From Nymphaea colorata (lineage: Eukaryota > Streptophyta > Magnoliopsida > Nymphaeales > Nymphaeaceae), in NCBI RefSeq assembly GCF_008831285.2, contig NC_045147.1:16594854-16658853 (forward strand): 64,000 nt of DNA, written 5' to 3'. Of the stretch, positions 1 to 12,485 are shown one piece after another. Positions within the stretch are counted from its first letter, which is position 1, and each line of letters opens with the position of its first letter. The notes under the pieces are model-generated. The model was not told where the DNA came from and did not search any database. It saw only the letters and a list, made by a program, of their open reading frames with translations. A program made the position numbers and the translations under genes.

Positions 1-3000
1 GGAGTTGTCCAGAGGTGGATTGCACATAGATGGAACTGCCTCAGAAGGCTAGAACTGCGATCTGGATGGCTTGGGCTCTAAATCTTCTTGAGAAAAGGAA
101 CAGCTGAAGATCATTAATGGGTCCGCAAAGACTGCAAGGATTATTTGTGATCTGGGTCTAAAAGTTGTGGCTATGATTTGAAGAAATAACGGGCGGGCGG
201 TCTATAAAAGTATGTTCATAATGTAAAAGTTGTGGAAAATTACCAGAACTTTTAGAGGACATGAATCGTCTCTCCTAAAATTAAGAAATCTTTCGGCCAA
301 TGGTGGAACCTACTTGAGGGATCGAATCACTTATGATGTGAAGCTGATTATATCCAACAGGACAAGTGCCTAAAAAGACAAAAAACACCTCTTCAAGAAA
401 CCAGGAAAGACAGCTAGCGAATGAAAAAAAGGCCCCCCAATTAGGATAAAATGGAAAAACAAAAGGCTTGCTAGTTGATAGAGAGTGTTGGAATCCAAAA
501 GCACATCGTGTACTGCTGGTGATGGATGTTGAAATGACGTCCATTGATCGATTCTCAACCCCACCGATAATGTTGAAAAGACAAGGCAAACTTAGGGATA
601 TCAACGATTTGATTTGAATCAGAATATTCTTTACCATTTCTTTCTTTTGATGTATCCACAAATTTAGGTTCAAATTAAGAACAAAACTCTTACAATATCT
701 GGATCTAAATCTGATCTAAAACCATTTTGCAAGTTCATAACCAATTCCAAATGTCTTTCTATCCGAATCTAAACCATACTAAGAACTGATCACTTTCAAC
801 ATGTAAGATATTTATTTAAATCTACCAAATTTGTTTAGATTCAAACCAGCCTATTGAGGCCAACTCCGATAACATTAACCGAAACCCCACCATGAATGGG
901 GACTACGACGTCTCAACCAGATTAAGGTTACCCTTTGAAAAATGTGGCCAACTAAATGTTTGTGCCTTTAATGGTTCCTTACCATCGAAGAAAATTAAAA
1001 GAATCGAGCTTTCCAAATTAATTAGAACAAGAGATTTGATTTAACTTCAGTACAATGCAGCCTAATTTAAGCTTTCATCTCTTCGGAGCTCGAAGAAGCA
1101 ATTGCTAGTCATGCACCTCCCACCAGCCAAATAGCACAAAACCGCTTCTGCAATAATTCTTCTAACCTACGCGACCGAGAAAAGAGTGAAAAAAAAAGCA
1201 AAAAGAGAGAGGGAATGGGATTAAGTCGCTAATTGTCACGTAAGAGGATGCAACTTTATAACCTCAAAGATTTTTTCAAAATAAAAAAATGATCGCCAAA
1301 TTAATTATTTACTATTAATTTACGCATTTAAACTAGAGCACAAACAATAAAGGCTATAAATACTGTACATCTTGAATTTTGAAAAAAAAAAAATCAATAC
1401 TTGAAAAATTAATTAGTAGTTGGTCCTGCTTATTTGATTACTTTGTATATTGGTTTCCCTCAATCATTTACATATTTATATGTAGCGTCCCTCATTCATT
1501 TTACCACATACTTGAGAGGGCCTAAAATTTATGACCCGGTGCCCCTCACCCGAAAGTTTCTGGCTCCGTCATTGCATAAATGCTGCTAAACCCTAAAGGA
1601 GAAAGTTAGGTGCGTAGCTGCAAACTCAGAAGCTATTTGACATTTACTCCTTTGGAAAGATATTTACATTTGATACTTATTTCTAAGACATCTAATCATG
1701 TTTATTGGTTGTCTCATAGTAGTTTTTTTTATACATATACTAGTGTTCATAATATGTTAGTGACCGTATTGTAGAAAAGAATTATGTATGTATTGAAAAC
1801 TAACCGTACTTTTCTCGGTGCCTAGTTATCTCTCCTGTTACCTCTTCCTTTAACTAAATCATATTTAGTAGAAAACGAGTGGTAGTCTAAAAAGTCAAGT
1901 TGACAAGAATTTTGTGGTAGTTAAGGTCTAGTGCCCAAACATATTGGAAAACAATATCTTTATTCTGCACATCTTAAGATTGCAAGGACCGATCAGTCAA
2001 GATATAGCGTTTATGCACATATGGATCCCTGTTCATATGTCCTTCTTAATATACCTTTGTTGTACGAGTTAGTTTATATTTTCCTCATTATATACTTAAT
2101 ATATAGTTCGTCCAAAATAAGAGACTTAGAGTTGTTCAAGTTGGTAGAGGCCAAGATCCAGTGCAAAAATTATAAGAAATGTTGAAAGATAAAGATGAAT
2201 CAGTCCACCAATATGATTGAATGACTTGCAAACCCGCCACATAAAAAGTAAAAGGGAAGAGTTACCTTTGTCATTGTTTGGGAAAAGTTACGTTCTAACT
2301 TTGCCGCAATATATCGCATGCATTTAGTTCTAAATTTAATGTGACCAACTCTACTATCCTTGGTCGAACAAGCCATAAAAATTTCACAGAGAGTACCTAT
2401 GAGCATAAAACGCTTGAATTGTTCCACACGTTTAAAGGAATCTCATGGAATGAGCATGTAGAGGTAGCTCTCATAACTCTTTTGAAAGAGTAAGATAAAT
2501 AGATGTCAACTTGTAAATCACTGTTATGTAAGTCGTTACAACATATGAATATTAGATCTTGTTTATCAACGAAACTAATTATGTATACATGCACACATTC
2601 ATGTGTGTGTGTGTGTGTCTATATATATATGTATTTCTGACTATTAAACGCATGAAACTCATTAAGTATTCCTTCTTTATTTTATCATGTATTTAATGCT
2701 AAAGGGTAAACATTCAATATTGCAAGATAAATGACAGTAGCGCGCGCGTCTTCTTTATTTTCCGTAGACAGGATCTAATATGGATGTACGTGTGCGCGCG
2801 GGTGCCAGCGAGAGAGAGAGAGAGAGCGCTGAAAGATGGCTGCTTTTAATCAAGACGGCCACAACGCATTGGTAATGCTTCACAAGTTGCGAAAGCTTAT
2901 AAACAGAAAAGACAGAGACGTAAAAAGATTCTCCCATGCAAAAGCAAGCGTACATGGCTTTAGTTAAAAGGGAACCCCTCTGCTCTGACGACTCCCTGTG

Positions 3001-3870
3001 CCCAACTGTCCCCATACTTAATGCATCTCCTCAGAGACAGAAAGAGAGAGATCTGGAGAGAGAGAGAGAGCAAGCCCACAAAATGGAGGAGGCAGTAAAC
3101 TATGTTAAACCCATTTTGTGCTTAAAACAATGTGCCTTCTGCGATTTGCTTACAACTGCAGAATCCAGCATCTGCTATTTATTGCTCAATCTGCTATTAA
3201 ATAAGACTCTGCCCAAATGGATTATGATCACGAGACCCACCGGAGGATGCAATTATTTATTGTATCTTTCTTCTTATGTCAAAATTACAAAAAGTCAAAA
3301 CTATTTGCCACAAGTTCATGATGTTCATCACATATGCTTGAATATTTTCTAAAAGAACGTGGCCTTGTTTCTGCTCAGTTGCTTAATTTTAAGAAAGAAC
3401 GCCAATTACTTTTGATATATAGTTGCTTTGGACATGTACATTTGGCTAAGGTCCGCCATTTTTTTTAAGCAAAAGATTATGCGCGTGAACAGTCATACAT
3501 GGGGGTGGACTAACACGACATGTGCAAAATATTCCAAGAAGAAAATATGAAGAAAAATAATTGACAATCCTTATGAATCCAATCAGATCTGATTCTTGGT
3601 ACATAATTATTTCAGACTTTGGGTTTTTATATATATATTTTTCATTTTGGGTTCATGATATTCAACGTCCGAAGTAGACGGAAATCTCAATAATGATGTG
3701 TTTCCAAAGTTCCCACTTGTTCCCATGTGCTCCAGGCCGTAAACAAACTTTGACCGAATCAAATGGCACACATAGATTATTTAAGAACAACATTTCTGTT
3801 AAGAATACCATTATTTCGGTCATTTTCTTTGAGATACATTGCAAAATTATGAATTACTATTAAGTTTGAC
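1..3870. other. Gene-poor intergenic stretch
   Basis: I see no supportable gene here. Open frames are short, overlap on both strands and match no family I know. Base composition is AT-rich. Visible structure is limited to short simple repeats: (GT) followed by (TA) near 2606-2630, GA runs near 2811-2826 and 3057-3070, and a repeat-like block near 1490-1580 (listed separately). The stretch around 680-900 with degenerate phrases looks like decayed transposon DNA, but I cannot assign it. Confidence 0.5.
1485..1580 (-). repeat. Dispersed repeat fragment, copy A (CGGAGCCA family)
   Basis: On the minus strand this block reads ACGGAGCCAGAAACTTTCGG, then a run rich in GGGGCACC and AATTTTAGGCCCTC. 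A diverged block with the same order of motifs (GCGGAGCCATAAAGTTTGGCC, then an A/T-rich part) lies on the plus strand at 22016-22110. Such blocks are common ends of dispersed plant repeats. The family and its boundaries cannot be set from this window. Confidence 0.35.
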
Positions 3871-3879
3871 AACCATTTA

Positions 3880-4262
3880 CTTGCGATAATACTCTTCTTC
3901 CTCGTGCAGATTAAGATCGTAACGCGATTTGTAAAGTTCCCTTTCATGAAAACTGAGAAGAAAGGCGTGAGAAAAAAAGAGAAAAGAAGAAGAAGAGTGA
4001 GCCAAAAGAGATACTTCATTTCATTTCATATATGATGGGGTATTTATACAAGTTTACAGGTATGTATAGATCCAAAATTTTGGAATTGAAAGATCACAAT
4101 CCTGTGATTTACAACAATAGAAGGAAAGATTATTATTTCTTTCCTCAAATTTATCTTGCTGATTTTCCTCTTTAATATACAGGAAAGATTTTCAGATTTT
4201 CTTGATTCTATCTTTCCTGAAAATCAGCTAAAAACAAAGACCTGTGTAAATTGCATGTAGAA
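3880..4262 (-). mobile_element. LTR-like fragment (possible Copia solo LTR)
   Basis: Read on the minus strand, the block has the layout of a plant Copia LTR. It has repeated AGGAAAGAT motifs, then TATAAATACCCC (a TATA-type promoter, near 4033-4048), then a purine/pyrimidine-rich leader with CTTCTTCTTC. There is no second LTR, no clear target-site duplication and no gag or polymerase beside it, so it would be a solo LTR or a truncated piece. Boundaries are approximate. It could also be an unrelated promoter-like stretch. Confidence 0.35.
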
Positions 4263-4269
4263 AATATTT

Positions 4270-5374
4270 TGAGTTTTCAGATCAGTTGGCGCTCCTTCTT
4301 CCTCACCGTTCGTATTATAGAACGAGAGAGAGGGAGAGGGAGAGGTGGGTACATAATATGAAGGGTGTGGAAGATGAAGCGCCACGCTCTGCGAGGGATG
4401 AAGGATGAGATTAACTCAGGTAGTGGAGAATAGTTGACATTCCCTTTCCCTTCTTCCATTTTTATTTTATTAAAGGAAATCCCAGAGGGGAGACCAAACA
4501 ATAAATGAGTCACAGCAAAACTGATAGAGGAGAGCTGATCGGATACCCCGTGAGCGGGGGCCGTGGGGCCATGGGAATGTTGTGAGCCGCAGAGCCATCA
4601 CCCTCTGTGTGCGGTGTGTGGTGTGTGTGTGAAGCAAGAACAGAGAGAGAGAGAGAGAGAGAGAGAGTCAAAAGGACAGAGCCAGAATCCGCGGCGGATC
4701 AGCTGGGCTTCTTTCCCATCTCCAACATATTCCTTCCCTCTTTCATTCCTTCTCAACTTCTAGAAAAGAAGAAATTAAAGAAAAGAATAGTGGAATCGTT
4801 GGTAGCTCATGATCTATCTACTTTATCATGACCCAATAATTAAATGGTCTGGTTCTACTTGATATTTAAGTTTGCAGGTGGACTAGTGGATTTTTCTGCT
4901 CTCTCTCTCTCTCTCTCTTTATTGTCAAGGGGAAAGAGAAAAGAGGGTCCTGACATGTGACTACACCTCGAAATCACATGGGTTACAGGAATCTATGATC
5001 TACGTTAACTTTGAATGCCTTCTCCCCTCCCAGTGAAACTCCCCAAAATCGCCGCATATTAAAGGAGGAACAGGAAAGGGAAAAAGAGAAAGACTGGTTT
5101 AATTTGATTCCTTACTTGCATCAAACCAAATCGTAGTTCCTCGTCTCCCTCTTTTTCTCTCTCGCTGAACGGAAAGCCAAAGGACTTCGATCAAATCCCA
5201 AAAGTTTTTTTGACCCATGAAAAAAGATGTTCATCATTACCTCAATTATTGGCTCACGCCATTACCATGTACATTTCACGTGGGCTGCTGCAATTGTTCG
5301 TAGTCTTATACGCTTAATGTCGTACCACATCTTACACGCTCATCTGTTTTCTGCTTGTCTGCTTCGTCTTATAT

Positions 5375-5429
<55 letters not shown>

Positions 5430-8050
5430 ATAATAATAATAATAATAAGCGATTAATTATTTAATTTCTGCGGACAGTTTGAGTTGGCTGATGCGTTATA
5501 TATGTTTCAGCTCAAGTTTCTACAACTTAGATTAAAAACAAGCGAATAAATAAACAAACAAACAAACAAACAAATAAATAAAATGTTAGTCAGAAAGAGA
5601 AACTGCTACTAAACAGTATAACGTTGTTGTATGTGGAAGTTGCTGCATCACATGTGCAAATTAATCATTGATCTTGAAATTATAGTTCATATAATGCTCA
5701 GAAACTTTATACTCAAAAATCTTTTTTCCTGTAACCTTTTTACAAAGCATGAGCTTTTCAAAGGTTTCGTTCACATACTTCCAGCAAATGGAACAAAAAT
5801 TCACAAATATATGGGAACTACAAAAGAGGGTTTTCTTTTCAATATACAATATTGGATTTCCGATCGATGACCAAACTAAAGTGGCATCATAGCTTGGTCT
5901 ATGATCCATAACTACTGGAACAATTACTTGTCAAAAGCGATAGCGAGTAGTTGTTATAAGTGCATAACCGAAGTCCGAAGAGGTAGACTACCTAGGCCCT
6001 ACTGATCCAGCTACCTCCTAATGTAGTACACCTCATAAATTATAGCTCGAACTATGCAACTTAGCTATTAAATAATCACTTGAATGTTGATGATCACGTA
6101 AACAGTTATTATAGTCTTTTATGTCTTTGGGAAGTAGAAATAAAATATATATATCTCTCTCTTTCTCTCTTTGTTCAAAGATCTTTTGGATGAGCAGGAG
6201 GAGTATTTCATCCAACTAACCAGAGGAAAGCCGAAGTTCGCAAACAACCCCTCATCCCCTTAGGGTACAAGGCTTGCTTTCACGGTACCATGCCCACCAC
6301 GCTTCAATTTGTGTGTCAGTAGTCCTCTTTTTACATCACAAAGAGTTGACACTTCGATAATTTAAAACAAAAACTAACTGCCTACTAGCCATTTCCCTGA
6401 CCGTTGTTCCAACCCCCACAAGAACATCACTGTTCAATGATCTTGAATAACCAAGATCACTTTTACTTTATTCTGTTTGTTAACTTTCTAATTATTTTCT
6501 ATGTGGAAAAGTGCACGAAAATAAAATCAATTAAAGTCCTTGATTCGTAGCAGTACCAATAAGTAGGCGCACAAGCGCAACACAATGCCCTAGTAGATTC
6601 AAAATTGCAAGGATATATATAGGATATTATAATTGACAAATTCCATGTATTGGCAATTAATTTCCTGCTGCTTTTGATTCGATTGAGACTCTGTCTATTG
6701 GTAGGCAGATTGTAGAGATTTACCGTCAACAGTTTGAGAGTGGACAGTATAATCCAGATCTATGAGGCCAATGGGAGGTTTAATGTTCAAATTTCGAGAA
6801 CCTGAGAATCTTACACGTTACTAGGTTAACCAAGCTTTCAACTACTTACAAGATGAATTGCCATCAAGGCTTCACTCAAAAGGAACTCAACTTGTTAGGT
6901 TTAAACCTACACTTGTACAAGAGCTAATATTGCTCTCTTGTTTGTGCCAAAGACTCTAGAGATCATCCATGTACCCTTAATTTCTTGATTAAGAACAGTT
7001 TTAATTGGTATTTTCAGGTTGGTAGCTATCATGTCAGGCATTTCTTGATATATATCCAAGTCCTATTTTGGCAATGGAAATAGAAGCCAATTTTAAAGAT
7101 ATTTCCCACTTAAATTTTATATTATGGGCGCCTTTGAACTTTAATGATATATATTGACCATCAATTGTTGACTTCCTCACTACTGCTTGCGTGGGTAACC
7201 ATTTGGAAATGTGACAGCTTTTAAGCAACATTCATTTGTTTCCATTAGTTATGATCACCAATTTGCTTACTTTTTGCGTGATCTATTTACATGTTGAGAA
7301 GTTTAAAATTTTACTTCCAATAATGAAGAGAATAGAAATGAAAATGAGCAATATGGTCAAACTACGTTCCTCCGAACCAGCCAATCGAGTGGTATATTTA
7401 TAAAAAAGGATATTGCATTTATATGAATAATTTTATGCCAAACTCATTATCAAGTTTCAATAAATTAATGTAGTACTACTCGCTCTCATAAAAATCTAAA
7501 ATCCACAACAAATCGTGATGAAGAAGCTAATATTATATGATAAACTTTGAATCAATGTCGAGCAGGTAATCTGTTATATAATTAGCCCCATAAAGTTCTA
7601 GCTCCTCTCAGATATTTTTTAACTTGCCTTTTCGAACGTCAACTTTTCCTTTTGTAAGTTGTTGATTAAGGCGGAGAATTATGAAACTAATAAAAATTAG
7701 GTATCTTATGCTTGTCAATATTAGACCTTGCTTCTCCTTTTATCCTAGATGAACATGATAGTCTTTAGCACAAGAGTAAGATTTGATGAAGTTATACATT
7801 AAAAAAAAACGCTAACACATAACAACAAGAAGTTTATATGAGGAAGACTAGTGCATGGCACTTTGGTTCTCTTTCTACTCTTTGTTGTTGGACAGATTTG
7901 AGTAGGTTCTGGGTTCTTGGTTTTAGTTAAATCAGACAAGGCTTTTCTCATTATTCCTTATAAGTTTGGTGTTAAGATATCAATTATGCATCTTAATCTA
8001 GTCGACAATGTAATATTTTTATTTTAACACGGCTTTTAGGAACACATTTT
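4270..8050. other. Intergenic, simple repeats only
   Basis: No gene is supportable. The stretch contains several microsatellites (GA at 4642-4667, CT near 4900-4918, the long CT/AAT block at 5380-5448 and an AAAC/AAAT run at 5553-5583). It also has many short frames on both strands with repetitive translations. A CACGTG G-box-like motif occurs near 5278, but no gene is attached to it. Confidence 0.5.
5380..5448. repeat. (CT)n followed by (AAT)n microsatellite
   Basis: An uninterrupted CT tract of about 46 bases (5380-5426) passes directly into an AAT tract of about 20 bases (5427-5448). A second tetranucleotide tract of the (AAAC)/(AAAT) type lies about 100 bases downstream, at 5553-5583. 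Confidence 0.95.
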
Positions 8051-8062
8051 AGTGTGGTAAAG

Positions 8063-8278
8063 AACAATAAGATTCGAGTGCCTAGGTACCGTCCATCAAT
8101 TTATGGCAAGCTGACCTGTTACTTTCATATGGTTGGACAACTAGATTTATTAGAGAAAGAGATATGCTCGAGGAACAATAAGATTCGAGTGCCTAGGTAC
8201 CGTCCATCAACTTATGGCAAGCTGACCTGTAACTTTCATGTGGTTGGAGAACTAGATTTATTAGAGAAAGAGATATGA
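8063..8278 (+). repeat. Tandem duplication of a 111-bp unit, open in one frame
   Basis: The sequence from 8063 to 8173 is repeated from 8174 with few changes. The unit is 111 bp (37 codons), so the plus-strand frame stays open through both copies. The translated unit carries the motif NKIRVPRYRPS, then YGKLT, then DLLEKE. A stop follows directly. The encoded peptide is not recognised. About 70 bp after it another frame reads LYFEYVDDIVL, which resembles the YVDD box of a Copia reverse transcriptase, so this may be a relic of a retroelement. Confidence 0.6.
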
Positions 8279-8359
8279 TTTGTAGCCACTCATTTGGAGA
8301 TGATTGTAGCTAGGCAGAATTTATCTTAAAGGTACTGAGGAAGCTTTTAAAACTTTATA

Positions 8360-11300
8360 TTTCGAATATGTTGATGATATAGTGCTTGATCTTTCACAAA
8401 TGTGTACTTGTAAAAAAAAAAAAGAAAAAGAAAAAGAAACTCAGCTTCCTTAAATTTGTCCAAGTCAAGCTTTCCATCTTTATGGAGAACGAAAAATACA
8501 TATCCAATTTGTACAACTGAAACATAATTGCGATCCACATTGTACTCATATTTCCCCCTTTCTTTTATGTTCTGTAATTTGTAATTTTTGTGTGTAATTT
8601 TTTTTGGCAACTCAAGTTTTTTAATTTTTTGAATTTAAGACTATAAGGTGTAAAACCCAAATGTTTGGAGCAAGCCTTGAAAATAAAGGTTTTGAAAAAT
8701 CTTCAGGCCCCAATCCTGGGTATGCACTAGAGTCGAATACATGTGGACGTTGGGATTCAAGTCCATTTTGTGGTGGATAGTACTCCAGGATGTGTTTCAT
8801 ATTACTTAGTCACTTGGTTAGTTGTCTTCTTAAAGTGCAAATTAAGTCCAGGGAAAGCTGCAAGTTGGGATATCCTCATTCAGACACTTGGGTCAGTTTT
8901 GAGCTGGATTGCTTTAATAAGAGCTACCGAAATGGACATCTGATGTTCCATCCTTTTCTTACATGCTTTGAAACTTTTGGTTCTTTGTGTTCCTAGCACT
9001 AACATTTTTAATTTAAGACCAATTTGTTCATACCAAGATCTCAAATTGGGATAACTGATTTCTTTGTTTCTAAACTTCTAAAAACTTCATTCCTTACTCT
9101 TTGTTGGTTGCTATTCAAATCGTAGGAACCATATCTAAATGTTTTATTATAGTTGTACATAGCAGGTGCTATTTTTCTCTATTTGGTATATACCTAATTT
9201 TTGTTAGGAACCATGACACATTAGATCATGACCATTGGAAAGATAGGCAAGTTTACGTATTCCATAAAGGCAGGTAAACTGAATTAGATTCTCATCTTGC
9301 ATGCTATATCAGGTCCTAACAGACTGACCAATAGCTATTTTGTTATTAAGGGAATTGATGTGAGCTCATGTATATTTAACCCACTTAGAGTTTATCTATG
9401 TAAAATATTCTGAAGTTGCCTTTGCAGTAGCATGGAGCTATTATTTTACATTCTCTAAACTAGGTGTTTATTTTATTGGATAGATTAAAATTAAATATTT
9501 TAATGGAAAGCTTATTTTGTGGGAAGAGGAGAGACAATGAACAATGTCCTCTTTTTTGTATATATGCATGTATATGGGCAGATTAAGGCCCGTGTATAAG
9601 TCGGTACATACTCATACGTGCATAAACTTGTTGGTTATATTCTTGAATCAATTTTTCAGATGTTTCATGTCAATGAAAGAACAATATGTTGTCTTTGAAC
9701 AAGAAGACAAGAGAACTAGCCAAATGAGATGGCTAAAGACAAACACCAACTTTCACTTGAACATGAGTGAGGATTTCAATGTAAAGCGAAAATCCCTTAA
9801 TATTGAACGGCATATTCCGCTCCATAATGGTGTATGACATAAGTGGAATTATAATCAGCCCTAGGATCACCAAAAAAAGCGGGCATAATTACTTTTGTTC
9901 CTTTTTTCTATGGCAATTTTCTTTTCAGTTTCCCTGCCAATGTTTTACTTTATGGAATTTTTACATGCACTTGTAATATGGAGAAATTCACAAGTTCTTT
10001 TATTTCTTACTGAACAAGTTAAATTTACAAGATTGTATTGATGCATTCCTCTGACAAAATACATTTGTCCGAGAAGTCGCTATGACATTAATTTCTTAAT
10101 GCATATTGAAATATTTACATCCACAATATATATAAGGATTTATACGGATCATCCTATGAAGTTGAAAGCAACTATACAAAAAGGTAGCCAAGAATGTTAC
10201 AGCTCATGCACGGCTCTAGAGCCCGTGGTCCCTTGATCCCACTAATTGTCACCTCGCAATAGGCCATGATTCACTTCCTAACCCAAGATTTATTGTCACA
10301 ATCATGGGATCATTGTTTTCGGATCATTCATCAAATGTAGACATTACTGGATTGTTTGAGGCTTAAGGTGATACTGGCCTTTCTTGAGTAGAAAATATAC
10401 CCTAACCATATTTTTCTAAACTGGAAATTGACATTGAACGATCACTTTTTCAGTCTCAAATCAAGGGTGATCCGTATAGCTCCATCTGAAAATGAATATT
10501 TGCCTTTCCTATTGTAATCCAGAACTATATTATTGCTAGGAGAAGCAAAATTAGTGTACCAAAAAGCTTTAGAAAGAAGGTCATCTGCAATAGCATAATG
10601 ATCTTGTCAATTAAGCAAGATTCAAACATAGCACGTTTAGGCATTCAGCACTTCACAAAGTTTCAAGAAAGCTTAACATAGAACGCAATCTATTGTATAC
10701 ATAAAAACCTTGTCTATGGTTCTCCTGTATTTGACCTTCACGGATCTGTAGTCTGCCGGAAAGGGCTGATGTTTCAAAGTTCCACACTTTAGCTCTTTCT
10801 TCTTCCATTAAAATAAATAAAAAAGTGAGCTCTCGAATCCATTAAAAATGCTAAAGTTTTACTGAACAGAGTTTAGGGGAAACACAAATTAAGGAAATGG
10901 TGTTTACCTAATGGTTCAGCAAGTATGGCCCGAACCCAGAAGCAAAATAATGGAGTGCGCCCACACCTGAGCTTATATACGTTTCAAATAATGCACTCGC
11001 AGAACATTCGTCAAATCATCTGTCTCCTGTATATGGAAACAATTGTGCCCACTACAAATGCTACAAGCAATATATATTCCTTGCACTCTTACAAATATAT
11101 AATATCTTAATTCGTCCCCATTTGATTGAGATGCATCTTGCCGTGGTGCACTGGTGGATCCAATTAATGCCATGCACAGAGCGCATGTGACCTGGAGTCG
11201 TTAAAAATTAAGAAAGAAATTCTTCTAGACACTGTAATCTCTGAAAAATGAGCTTCCCTTATATATATATATATTCTTCCAAGAGAATCCTCGAGTTACC

Positions 11301-12100
11301 AACTGTACTTAGCTGTATAGTAATGAAGACATCGAAGGCAGAGCAATGGTTAATAAAATAGCTGTTTTATGCTATGCCACAAAGTGGTTTAACCTAGGAG
11401 TGAGAAATCTGGAGCTGTGATATTTGGTCAACTCATGTGAGTGTGTGTGTTGGGGGGGGTGGATATATACATGTGGGTATGACATAATCTCTGTTATGCA
11501 TATGCTGGACAAACGTGTAGAGATTGTAGAAGGGAATATTTGGGATGAGGAGAAGGAATTAGAAGGTACGTCCACATGAAAGCTTGTGATACACAGAAAA
11601 CATTAAAAAATAGGAAAAAGAATCATCACACATCGAGTGTAACTAAGTCAACATGTACACAGCACGTAGAAGCCCCTTCTTTAGATCATCTCAGGACTTG
11701 CTTGCTTTTTATTTGTTCCCTTTCGATTCTACAGATTTTGTTTTTTTAATTGAATTTGGAACAGGACAGTTTCTTTGTGTCTAAAAGGGAAGATAGAACC
11801 GAATTCGAGGATGAAAAGGAATTCCCATGGGCTTCCTCTTTTCTTGATGAGTTGCTTTTACTGCTTTTTAATTGTCGTCTCTCTGTGTTTTTCTAACCCG
11901 AGTTATACGGGAAAGTCTCCCCACAGTGCGGCGATGTTTAAAGGATTTGACTGCACCACTCTCCTGTTCTAGTAAGGGGAGAGGTGGGTCTCTATGTCTC
12001 TGGTGCTGATGGTCAAGTGTCGTTGTCCTTTGATGTCTTCTGAGGAGGATATCAGAATTGGCTTCTTTTCCATGTATTTCTCGTTTTCCACCTCTCTCTC
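8360..12100. other. Intergenic stretch upstream of the KANADI gene
   Basis: No gene is supportable. The DNA is AT-rich, with short overlapping frames on both strands. A GT run and a G tract lie near 11440-11460. The last few hundred bases become pyrimidine-rich, as plant promoters and 5' leaders often are. Confidence 0.45.
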
Positions 12101-12485
12101 TCTCCGTGCCGACTAATGCAGCATGTCTGTACACAGGGAGTGTTCTCCTTTCTCGTTCCCAAATGTCTGCTATTTTTTTTTTAACCTCGCGTCTTTGATC
12201 TCCCCTTTCCTCCCTCATCTCTTCTTTTCGATTCTCGAGCACCATAATTCATCCTCTTCAACAGCTCTCTTTCTCTTTCTCTCTCTCCTTGCTTTCCAAC
12301 CTAAAGCAGCGTTACTCCCACCACCACCATCTTCGCTATTTGTGTTGGCAGATGCCCAATTAGATCTCAGTTGCCCTTTTCACCAATAGAGACTGCAGAT
12401 CGAAGATCTGCTCATAACTGCAGCTTGAGGGTTCATCAAAAAAAGAAGAGGAGACCAGGAAAAAGAGATAACTGAGGAGGGGAGG

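Noticed and set aside
8370..8400. LYFEYVDDIVL as a Copia reverse transcriptase active site.
   Set aside because: Only about ten residues match, with no flanking reverse transcriptase motifs in frame. Too weak for a feature of its own.
11868..12245. 125-codon minus-strand frame upstream of KANADI, rich in Arg and Glu.
   Set aside because: It reads the complement of a CT-rich leader, and the composition is that of simple sequence.
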